Source of the DNA: Cupriavidus malaysiensis
Lineage (GTDB): Bacteria; Pseudomonadota; Gammaproteobacteria; Burkholderiales; Burkholderiaceae
DNA: 64,000 bases
Direction: 5' to 3'
Assembly: GCF_001854325.1 (NCBI RefSeq)
Contig: NZ_CP017755.1
Location: forward strand, 124,001 to 188,000
A model generated the notes under the pieces. The model was not told the origin of the DNA, did no database searches, and saw only the letters and a program-made list of their open reading frames with translations. A program made the translations under genes and the position numbers. Positions 54,659 through 62,234 of this stretch are shown here, in pieces (within the stretch, counting starts at the first letter, position 1; each line of letters begins with the position of its first letter).

Positions 54659-54807
54659 TGCCGGCGCGGCGGTGCGGGCGGCAGCGGGGACACATTCAGG
54701 GAATTTGATCTCCTCGTGCAAGGCGCAAGCGTGCAAGCGCCGCGCGCCGCTGGCACACTGAGGCCTCGTTCCCGGCGCGGCCGGGGCGTGCTGCGCGGGA
54801 GAGTGTC

Positions 54808-55785
54808 GTGGGTGATTTGCAGGGCTTGCTGGAAAGCCATGGGCTGATGCTGGTATTCCTCAACGTGCTGGCCGAGCAGGCCGGCCTGCCGGTGCCCGCC
54901 TATCCGATGCTGTTCGTGGCCGGCGCGCTCGGCATGCAGGACGGCGGCCCGTCCATCGGCGCCGTGCTGGCGGCGGTGATCGCGGCCTGCCTGATCGCCG
55001 ACACGGCCTGGTACCTGGCTGGCAAGCGCCTCGGGCAACCGATGCTGCGTACCGTCTGCCGCGTGTCGATCTCGCCCGACAGCTGTATCCGCCAGACCCA
55101 GTCGGTCTATCTCAAGCTGGGGCCGCGCTCGCTGCTGTTCGCCAAGCTGCTGCCCGGCGCCGGCGCGCTGTCCACGGCCATGGCCGGCATGACCGGCACG
55201 CCCTATCCGCTTTTCCTTTTCTACGACGCTCTCGGCTCGCTGGTCTGGGCCGGCGGCGCGCTGCTGGTCGGCGTGGTCTTCAGCGACTTCGTCGATGCCA
55301 TCCTGCATGCCTTCAGCACCTACGGCCACCTCGCGGTGCTGGCCGCGCTGGCGCTCTTCGCGCTCTTCCTCGCCTGGCGCTGGTGGCGGCGCGTGCATCT
55401 GCTGCGCCGCACCCGGCGCATCCCGCGCATGACCGTGGACGAACTGGAGAGGCGGCGCCGCAACGGCGTGCTGCCGCTGGTGCTGGACGTGCGCTCGGCG
55501 CCAGCGGAGATCGAGCGCATCCCGGGCGCGCAGGTGGTCGACCTGGATAGCGCCCTGCAGATGCTGGCGTCCCATCCCGCCACGGCCGAGATCGTGACCT
55601 ACTGCGCCTGCCCGAACGAGGTGTCGGCCGCCATCCTGGCGGAACGGCTGATCGCGGCGGGCTATGCCAGCACCTGGGCGCTGGCCGGCGGCTTCGACGA
55701 ATGGAAGCGCCTGCAGGGCGAGGCGGGCATCGAGCCGCCGGCCGCCCGGGACGAGCTATCGTCGCCCGCGTCCGGCAAGTCCTGA
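54808..55785 (+). CDS. DedA-family membrane protein fused to a rhodanese domain
   Basis: The 325-aa protein has two parts. Residues 1-195 are a DedA/SNARE-associated domain with the VLAEQAGLPVPAYPMLFVAG signature and a KLLPGAGALSTAMAG second motif. DedA proteins help flip lipid carriers across the membrane. A charged linker leads to a rhodanese-type domain (about 210-305) with LVLDVRSAPAEIERI and the candidate active-site Cys266 in TYCACPNEVSA. The joint protein is read from GTG at 54808. Rhodanese fusions of DedA are known, but the role of the sulphur-transfer domain is not. Confidence 0.88.
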   Translation: MGDLQGLLESHGLMLVFLNVLAEQAGLPVPAYPMLFVAGALGMQDGGPSIGAVLAAVIAACLIADTAWYLAGKRLGQPMLRTVCRVSISPDSCIRQTQSVYLKLGPRSLLFAKLLPGAGALSTAMAGMTGTPYPLFLFYDALGSLVWAGGALLVGVVFSDFVDAILHAFSTYGHLAVLAALALFALFLAWRWWRRVHLLRRTRRIPRMTVDELERRRRNGVLPLVLDVRSAPAEIERIPGAQVVDLDSALQMLASHPATAEIVTYCACPNEVSAAILAERLIAAGYASTWALAGGFDEWKRLQGEAGIEPPAARDELSSPASGKS

Positions 55786-55857
55786 GCGCCACCGGTTCGC
55801 CACGCCGGCTGGCCGCCTCCGCACCCGGGTAAACCTGGGGCCCTTGCAAGCAGTGCT

Positions 55858-55884
55858 TTGCACGACGCTCCGGCTACCTATACT
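55858..55884 (+). promoter_or_regulatory. Candidate promoter of the patatin gene
   Basis: TATACT (55879-55884) matches the -10 consensus at five positions. TTGCAC lies 15 bases upstream, a short spacer. Two GGGCTGAAC-CTTCG direct repeats (55885-55899 and 55902-55916, pitch 17) follow directly in the leader. Confidence 0.4.
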
Positions 55885-55930
55885 GGGCTGAACACTTCGC
55901 CGGGCTGAACCCTTCGAGACGGAGGATCGG

Positions 55931-58696
55931 ATGCGAGACGACGCCCACCCAGGCAGCGACGAGGCGGCCCGCATCGCGCGCCGGCGCAAGCTGCTCGGCA
56001 TTCCCCCGCGTCAGCGCGACGCGGCGCGCAACTGGGCGCTGGCGCTGTCGGGTGGCGGCATCCGCAGCGCCACCTTCTGCCTGGGTGTACTGCAGGCCCT
56101 GGCCAAGGCGCCGCCACCGCCGGTGGCGGCCCAGGCCGAACCCGAGCCGGGTACGGCCCCGGCCAATCCCGCCACCGCCACCACGGCCCCGCCGCTGCCG
56201 CCGAACCTGCTGGCGCAGTTCGACTACCTCTCCACCGTCAGCGGCGGCGGCTACCTGGGTGCCTTCTTCGCCAGCCTGTTCTTGCCCGGCCGCCTGCGCC
56301 GCGGCAGCAACCCGGTCCAGGCGGCCGCCGACGCCTACCGCACGCTGCAGAACGAGCCGCCCGGGCGCATCCATACCAGCCACGGCGAGGAGCCGACGCG
56401 CGACGCCGTGGCCTGGCTGCGCGAGAACGGACGCTACCTGACCCCGACCGGGGCCGGCGATGCCTTCTACGCGGCGGCCACCGTGGTGCGCAACTGGTTT
56501 GCCATGCACTGCGTGCTGGGCAGCGCGCTGGTGGTACTGCTGGCCGCGCTGGCGCTCGGCCGCCAACTGCTGGGCGGCAGCTGGCTCGCGCTCGGCAATT
56601 ACCAGATGGATCTGCTGCACGACGCCCGCCAGGCCTTCAACCAGGGTGGCCTGCCGCTGTGGTGGAGCGAACTGATGTGGCTGCCGCCGGCGAGCCTGCT
56701 GCTGCTGGTGCTGCCACCCGGGCTGGCCTACTGGTTCGTCTATCCGTCGCAGGCCGAGCCGCAGCGCGCGCGCCTGCTCAATGCCGCCACGGTGCTGGCA
56801 GCGCTCGCCGCGGCGGGCTTCCTGCTGGCCGCAGTGTGGTTCCGGTTGCAGCCGCCGGCCATGTCGCTGGGCTGGTCGCTGGCGTGCCTGTTCCTCTTCC
56901 TCGGCGCCTGGCTCCTGCTGGGCCTGGCCTGGTGCGCCGCCATGCTGCTGCAGCCGGCCACGGTCAGCGCCTACCGCGTGCGCGCCACCCGCGCACTGCG
57001 CTTCGGCCTCGCGCTCACGCTCTGGCTGGCCGCGCTGGGGTTGGCCGACACCTTGGCGCGCACCACCTTCCTCTACGGCTATATGGCGACACAGCGCTGG
57101 GGGACGCTGCTGCCCGGCGGACTGCTGGCGGCCCTGGTCTGGCTGGTGCGCTACGGCAGCACGCAGCTGGACGAACGCAGCCGCGCCGGCGGCGCCGCGC
57201 AGGCGGGCTGGCGCGGCCGGCTGCCGGTCTCGCTGCTGGCTGGCGCGGCGGCGGCGGTGCTGGCCCTGCTCGTCTTCCTGTTGTGGTCGTGGCTGGTGCT
57301 GTGGGTGCGCTGGAACGGCCGCGAGCCGTTCGACTGGCTGGTGTTCGGCAACGCCTGGACCACGCCGGTGCTGGCGCTGCTGCTGGCGGCCGCGCTCGGC
57401 CTCGCGCTGCTGGCCGGCCGCTTTGCCGGCTTCCTCAACCTGTCGACGCTGCAGCCCTTCTATGCGGCGCGGCTCACGCGCGCCTACCTGGGCGCTTCGA
57501 ACGGCCAGCGCTTCGGCGCCGCCGAGATGCTGGCGCCGCTCCGGCGCAGCGCGCTGAGCGTGGCGGAGCCGGTGGCGGGCGATGGCATCAGCCTCAATGC
57601 CTACTATGACCCCAAGGTGCTGGCGCCGCTGCACCTGATCAATGTGACGCTCAACCTCACCGTCGACCCGGCCGAGCAATTGGTGCAGCGCGATCGCAAG
57701 GGCAAGCCCCTTTGCGTGGCGCCCGGCGCCGGCAGCGTGCCGCACGGCTCGGCCTTTCTGCCGACGGACAACTATGTGCGCTTCACGGTCGACGGGCAGC
57801 CCTATCATCCCGCCAGCGGCAAGGCCTTGGCGAGCGAGCTGACGCAGGCACAGGGGGTGGGCGACTGGGTGGCCATCTCCGGCGCGGCGATCTCGACCGG
57901 GCTGGGCCGCGCCACCACGCTGGGGACGTCGCTGCTGCTCGGGCTGGCCAACCTGCGCCTGGGCGTGTGGTGGCCCTCCTACCCGCTCGATGCCGGGCAT
58001 GGCGCGCACGCGGTGCGGCGCCAGGCCGACCGCGCCACGCATCCCTGGCTGGGGCGCCTGATCGCCTTGTTCCGCACGCAGTACTACCTCGGCTGCGAAC
58101 TGGCCGCGCGCTTCCACGGCACGCAGCGCGGCTGGCAGTACCTGTCGGATGGCGGCCACTTCGAGAACACCGCCGTCTACGAACTGCTGCGTCCCGAGCG
58201 CAACGTCAGCCTGATCGTGCTGTGCGATTGCGGCTGCGATCCGGACTACCGCTTCGGCGACCTGGCCAACCTGGTGCGGCTGGCGCGCATCGACCACGGC
58301 CTGGAGATCGCCGTCGACGCCGGCGCCGCGGCGGATCCCGTGCTGGGACAGGTGTTCGGCGTGCCGGAGGATTTCCGCGCAGCCGCGCAGCCGGAGCCGG
58401 CCGGCGCCGGCAAATGCGCGCTGCTGCTGCAGGTCTTCCGTGCCGCCGATGCGCAGCCGCGCCAGCCCGTGTGCCGCATCGTGCTGCTCAAGCCGCGCCT
58501 GACGGCCTGCGCGCCGCTCGATGTCGCCGAGTATGCCGCCACCCGCCCGGCCTTCCCGCAGGAGCCGACCGCCGACCAGTTCTTCGACGAGGCGCAGTGG
58601 GAGAGTTACCGTGCGCTGGGCCTGGCCATCGGCGCGCGCGTATTCGGTGGCGGCCCGCACGGCGACGCGGTGGCGCGGACCCTGTTCGCGCTGTAG
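55931..58696 (+). CDS. Large patatin-like phospholipase with membrane insert
   Basis: This 921-aa protein has the patatin oxyanion loop SGGGIRSA (residues 40-47) and the nucleophile Ser104 in STVSGGGYLG, followed at residue 740 by Asp of the SDGGHFEN motif, which completes the Ser-Asp dyad. Between them lies a stretch with several strongly hydrophobic segments (about residues 185-470), so the catalytic halves flank a membrane domain. Acyl hydrolysis of lipids at the inner membrane is likely. An 18-residue Pro/Ala linker separates the oxyanion loop from the Ser. No signal peptide is present. Confidence 0.85.
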   Translation: MRDDAHPGSDEAARIARRRKLLGIPPRQRDAARNWALALSGGGIRSATFCLGVLQALAKAPPPPVAAQAEPEPGTAPANPATATTAPPLPPNLLAQFDYLSTVSGGGYLGAFFASLFLPGRLRRGSNPVQAAADAYRTLQNEPPGRIHTSHGEEPTRDAVAWLRENGRYLTPTGAGDAFYAAATVVRNWFAMHCVLGSALVVLLAALALGRQLLGGSWLALGNYQMDLLHDARQAFNQGGLPLWWSELMWLPPASLLLLVLPPGLAYWFVYPSQAEPQRARLLNAATVLAALAAAGFLLAAVWFRLQPPAMSLGWSLACLFLFLGAWLLLGLAWCAAMLLQPATVSAYRVRATRALRFGLALTLWLAALGLADTLARTTFLYGYMATQRWGTLLPGGLLAALVWLVRYGSTQLDERSRAGGAAQAGWRGRLPVSLLAGAAAAVLALLVFLLWSWLVLWVRWNGREPFDWLVFGNAWTTPVLALLLAAALGLALLAGRFAGFLNLSTLQPFYAARLTRAYLGASNGQRFGAAEMLAPLRRSALSVAEPVAGDGISLNAYYDPKVLAPLHLINVTLNLTVDPAEQLVQRDRKGKPLCVAPGAGSVPHGSAFLPTDNYVRFTVDGQPYHPASGKALASELTQAQGVGDWVAISGAAISTGLGRATTLGTSLLLGLANLRLGVWWPSYPLDAGHGAHAVRRQADRATHPWLGRLIALFRTQYYLGCELAARFHGTQRGWQYLSDGGHFENTAVYELLRPERNVSLIVLCDCGCDPDYRFGDLANLVRLARIDHGLEIAVDAGAAADPVLGQVFGVPEDFRAAAQPEPAGAGKCALLLQVFRAADAQPRQPVCRIVLLKPRLTACAPLDVAEYAATRPAFPQEPTADQFFDEAQWESYRALGLAIGARVFGGGPHGDAVARTLFAL

Positions 58697-58710
58697 CGAT
58701 GGCCGCAGGC

Positions 58711-59442
58711 CTAAGCCTTGCGCGCGCTGCGGGCGCGGGCGGCCTTCGCGCCGCCGGGTGCCGCCGGCGCGCTGCTGTCCGGCGCCACCACGCACACCGT
58801 GCGCATCACGGTCGCCTGGATCACCTCGCGCCAATGGGCGAGCGCCGGCTGGCTCATCATCGCCTCGCCAAGGAAGGCGCTCAGCGTGTGGTGGTTCGAG
58901 TTGTAGAAGTAGCCGAGCGAGGCGATCACCAGGTAGATGTCGCGCGCCTGTGAATCTGCACGGAAGGTGCCCGCGGCCTTGCCACGCGCGAGAATGCCGT
59001 CCAGCACCGACAGCGCATAGCGCGAGATGTCGCGCAGCCGTTCCGACTTCTTGGCATGCTTGCCCTGGCTCATGTTCTCGCTGGACAGGATGGCGACGAA
59101 TTCAGGATGCTCGAGGTAGTAGTGCCAGACGAAGTCGATCAGCTGGGACAGTGCCCGCACCGGGTCCTCGGTATCGAGTTCCAGCTTCTGCTCGGCTTCG
59201 TTGAGCTGGGCATAGATGGTCTCGAGCACTTCGACGAAGAGTTTCTCCTTGCTGCCGAAGTAGTAATAGATCATCCGGTCGTAGGTCTTGGCCAGCGACG
59301 AGATGCGTTCCACGCGGCCGCCTTCGTAGCCGCGCTGGGCGAAGACCTTGATGGCTGCCTTGAGGATCTTGGCACGGGTGTCCTGTGCCTGCCGGGCCCG
59401 GGTTCCGGCTGCCGCGCTCTTTCTTGCGGTCGGGGTGCTCAT
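58711..59442 (-). CDS. TetR-family transcriptional regulator
   Basis: A 243-aa regulator. After a basic N-terminal tail, the helix-turn-helix DTRAKILKAAIKVFAQRGYE and the YYYFGSKEKLFVEVLE helix are typical. The ligand-binding domain is helical, and the last 25 residues are Ala/Arg-rich and probably disordered. It is convergent with the patatin gene. No Shine-Dalgarno precedes its ATG. Its target is unknown. Confidence 0.9.
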   Translation of the reverse strand: MSTPTARKSAAAGTRARQAQDTRAKILKAAIKVFAQRGYEGGRVERISSLAKTYDRMIYYYFGSKEKLFVEVLETIYAQLNEAEQKLELDTEDPVRALSQLIDFVWHYYLEHPEFVAILSSENMSQGKHAKKSERLRDISRYALSVLDGILARGKAAGTFRADSQARDIYLVIASLGYFYNSNHHTLSAFLGEAMMSQPALAHWREVIQATVMRTVCVVAPDSSAPAAPGGAKAARARSARKA

Positions 59443-59742
59443 ATGTCAGCGGCGTGACGCCGCGTTGCTGTACGGATCGAGGCCGCCAGTATACCGATGC
59501 CATGCGTGCCGTCGCGGCTTCTCTGCGGCATGGCCCGCATGGCTTCCGGTCGCGGGCGGGAGGCCGGGCGCGCCGGTGCCGCACTCGGCACAGATGGCCG
59601 CCGTCGTCCGGAGCGTCGCGTGCCGGCCATGGGCATGGAGCTTGCTTGATGCCAGTCGAGTCGGCGTACGCCTGCCTGCCGATGTGGCAGGCAGGGCAGG
59701 TGCGCCAACCTTCTTCCCGCAACGCGACACCCGCTTTCGCCG
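59443..59742. other. 300-bp divergent region, nothing recognised
   Basis: This lies between the TetR start and the start of the NIT-ANTAR gene, so it should hold two promoters. I see no convincing -10/-35 pair, operator palindrome or leader structure in it. Confidence 0.4.
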
Positions 59743-61074
59743 ATGCCATTGCCCGTCTTCCAATTCGTTCTGCGCGCCAAGCAACTCGAGATCGAGGGCC
59801 TGCAGCGGATGGCTGCGCGCATCGAGCTGGTGGACCTGATCGGCCGCCTGATCGACGCGTTGCAGCGCGAGCGTGGCGCCAGCAGCCTCTATGTGGCTTC
59901 CGGCGGCATGCGCTTCGGCCAGGAACGGCAAGACGCGACGGCTCAGGCCGAGCCGCTCGAGGCGACGCTGCGCCAGCGCTTCATGGAACAGCTCGATCCC
60001 GCCCAGGGCAGCTCTGCGCGCATGCTGTCGTTGATCGCCTGGGTGCTGCTCGACCTGGACACGCTGGCCGGGCTGCGCCAGCGCATCGGCCAGCGCGGCA
60101 TCTCGGCGCATGACGCGGTGGCGGCATTCAGCCGCGTGATCGCGGGCATGGTCGAGCTGATCTTCCACCTGGCCGACGTGGCCCTGCAGCCGGGTATCTC
60201 GCGCCTGCTGGTCGCGCTGGTGCACGTGGTGCAGGGCAAGGAACTGGCAGGGCAGGAGCGCGCGGTCGGGGCCCAGCTGTTCGCATCGGGACAGTGCAGC
60301 GCCGATCCGCAGCAGCGCATCCTCCATTTGATCGACGCGCAGGAACGCAGCCTGCAGGTGTTCGAGGATTTCGCCGAGCCGAGCCAGCTCGCCTGGTGGC
60401 AGCGGCATCAACTGCAGCCGCACGTGGCGGCGCTGGAACGCCTGCGCCGCGCGCTGTGCACGGCAAAGCCGGGAGCCGCGCTCGACGGCCAGCTCAGCGA
60501 GAACTGGTTCGAGGCGAGCAGCGAGCGCATCGCCGGCCTGTGGCAGGTGGAGGTCGGCCTGGCGCAAGCGCTGCGCCAGGCCTGCGAGGCGCAGATCCAG
60601 GCATCGGAGCAAGAGCTGCAGGATTCCGAGGGCTTGCTGCGCCAATTGCGCGACAACCCGCCGCCCCATACCCACGCCGTGGCCTGTTTCTTCGAAGAAG
60701 CCGCGCAGGTCGAGGCGGTGCCGGTGCTGCCGGGCGTGGCGGATGGACCTGCCTCGGCGGTGCCGGGCGGCGCCGACCAGCCCACGGTGGCGGCGCTCAA
60801 GACCCTGCTGCAGGCGCAGTCCTCGCGGCTGGCGCGTGTCGAGGTGGAACTGGATACGGCGCGGCGCGCCTTGCACGAGCGCAAGGTCATCGAGCGTGCC
60901 AAGCGCGCGCTGATGTCGCGCCTGGGCATGAGCGAGGAGGATGCCTTCCGCGCCTTGCAGAAGGCGTCGATGGACCATAACCGCAGGCTGGTCGATGTCG
61001 CCGAGGCGACGCTTGCCATGCCGGAACTGGCAGCGCCGGCAAGCGGGCGCGCCCGGCCGCCGCACCGGAGTTGA
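59743..61074 (+). CDS. Nitrate/nitrite-sensing (NIT) and ANTAR antiterminator, NasR-like
   Basis: A 443-aa regulator in two parts. The N-terminal NIT sensor (about residues 20-260) has the GLIDALQRERGASSLYVASG-type helix with the conserved Arg used for nitrate binding, and KELAGQERAVG in the second helix bundle. After a short Pro-rich linker comes a coiled coil and a C-terminal ANTAR RNA-binding module: ERAKRALMSRLGMSEEDAF with ALQKASMDHNRRL. Klebsiella NasR of this design binds leader RNA and prevents termination when nitrate or nitrite is present. A strong leader terminator follows directly downstream. Confidence 0.9.
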   Translation: MPLPVFQFVLRAKQLEIEGLQRMAARIELVDLIGRLIDALQRERGASSLYVASGGMRFGQERQDATAQAEPLEATLRQRFMEQLDPAQGSSARMLSLIAWVLLDLDTLAGLRQRIGQRGISAHDAVAAFSRVIAGMVELIFHLADVALQPGISRLLVALVHVVQGKELAGQERAVGAQLFASGQCSADPQQRILHLIDAQERSLQVFEDFAEPSQLAWWQRHQLQPHVAALERLRRALCTAKPGAALDGQLSENWFEASSERIAGLWQVEVGLAQALRQACEAQIQASEQELQDSEGLLRQLRDNPPPHTHAVACFFEEAAQVEAVPVLPGVADGPASAVPGGADQPTVAALKTLLQAQSSRLARVEVELDTARRALHERKVIERAKRALMSRLGMSEEDAFRALQKASMDHNRRLVDVAEATLAMPELAAPASGRARPPHRS

Positions 61075-61293
61075 GCGTGCCGGTGTGCGCTTGCCGTGCC
61101 CCTGCACCGTATGTGTGCGGCGGCGGCACGCCTGCGCCCGTGCGGCGCGATGGGGCGGGCGGCGCCGGCCCTGCGGGTCGGGCACGGAACGTGCGTAAGG
61201 GCAGGGCATCAGGCTAATGATGGCTTGGTGAGGTTGCCCCCGTGCGCGGCGAGGCGAGGCATCGCGAATCGTGCGGCGCGGGCGACAGGAATA

Positions 61294-61359
61294 CGTGGAT
61301 AACGGCGTCCCGTCCACGCATCGGCTGCGGCCGGTGCGTGGACGCGGACGCTTTTTTTT
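61294..61359 (+). promoter_or_regulatory. Transcription attenuator in front of the nitrite channel gene
   Basis: A long intrinsic terminator spans 61305-61351: GCGTCC pairs with GGACGC, GTCCACGCA with TGCGTGGAC, and CGGC with GCCG inside, followed by eight T (61352-61359). A mutually exclusive hairpin uses CGTGG (61294-61298) with CCACG (61314-61318) and ACGG with CCGT, which would break the terminator's 5' arm. The ANTAR protein encoded directly upstream is the natural antiterminator. A CATCA-N6-TGATG hairpin lies earlier in the leader (61207-61222), but I could not find the canonical A1/G4 hexaloop pair. Confidence 0.72.
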
Positions 61360-61388
61360 CTTTGTCCTACCGCTCAGAGGAAATTCCG

Positions 61389-62225
61389 ATGGCCTACCTA
61401 GCCCCTGCCGAGTTCGTCTCCAAGATGGTCGATGCCGGTGAGTCCAAGTTGCTCATGTCGACCCGGGATACCTTGATCCGCGCCTATATGGCCGGCGCCA
61501 TCCTCGCGCTGTCCGCAGCCTTCGCGGTCAGCGTCACCGTCAACACGGGTAATCCGCTGGTCGGCTCGCTGCTGTTCCCGGTGGGCTTCTGCATGCTCTA
61601 CCTGCTGGGCTTCGACCTGCTGACCGGCGTCTTCACCCTGGCGCCGCTGGCCGTGCTCGACCAGCGCCCGGGCGCCACCTGGGGCGGCGTCATGCGCAAC
61701 TGGACCCTGGTCTTCGCCGGCAACTTTGCCGGCGCGCTGACCGTGGCGGTCTTCATGGCCATCATCTTCACCTATGGCTTTTCCGAAGCGCCCAACCTGA
61801 TCGGCCAGAAGATCGGCAGCATCGGCGAGAGCCGCACGCTGGGCTACGCGGCCCACGGCGCGGCCGGCATGCTGACGCTGTTCATCCGCGGCGTGATGTG
61901 CAACTGGATGGTGTCGACCGGCGTGGTCGCTGCGATGATGTCGACCTCGGTGTCGGGCAAGGTCATCGCCATGTGGATGCCCATCCTGGTGTTCTTCTAC
62001 ATGGGCTTCGAGCACTCGGTGGTCAACATGTTCCTGTTTCCCTCGGGCCTGATGCTGGGTGGCCATTTCACCCTGATGGACTATCTGCTGTGGAACGAGA
62101 TTCCCACCGTGGTGGGCAATGTCGTCGGCGGCCTGACCTTCGTCGGCGCGACGCTGTACAGCACGCACTACAAGACCGCGCCCAAGCGCGTTCCGGCTGC
62201 CCCGGCCAAGCGCGCCGCCGTCTGA
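61389..62225 (+). CDS. Formate/nitrite channel of the FocA/NirC family
   Basis: This 278-aa protein is a pentameric inner-membrane channel for formate or nitrite, with six transmembrane helices. Family features are the AYMAGAILALSAAFAVSV first repeat, the LTLFIRGVMCNWMVSTGV block with the Cys-Asn-Trp typical of NirC-like channels, and SGKVIAMWMPILVFFYMGF with the central FEHSVVNMFLFP motif. AGAGGAAA lies 9 nt before the ATG. Next to a NIT-ANTAR regulator the substrate is most likely nitrite. Its expression appears to depend on read-through of the leader terminator. Confidence 0.93.
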   Translation: MAYLAPAEFVSKMVDAGESKLLMSTRDTLIRAYMAGAILALSAAFAVSVTVNTGNPLVGSLLFPVGFCMLYLLGFDLLTGVFTLAPLAVLDQRPGATWGGVMRNWTLVFAGNFAGALTVAVFMAIIFTYGFSEAPNLIGQKIGSIGESRTLGYAAHGAAGMLTLFIRGVMCNWMVSTGVVAAMMSTSVSGKVIAMWMPILVFFYMGFEHSVVNMFLFPSGLMLGGHFTLMDYLLWNEIPTVVGNVVGGLTFVGATLYSTHYKTAPKRVPAAPAKRAAV

Positions 62226-62234
62226 GGCCGTGCG

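Noticed and set aside
61075-61300. Canonical ANTAR dual-hexaloop RNA element
   Set aside because: I looked for paired 6-nt loops with A at position 1 and G at position 4. One 6-nt-loop hairpin is present (61207-61222), but its loop does not match. A covariance search would settle it.
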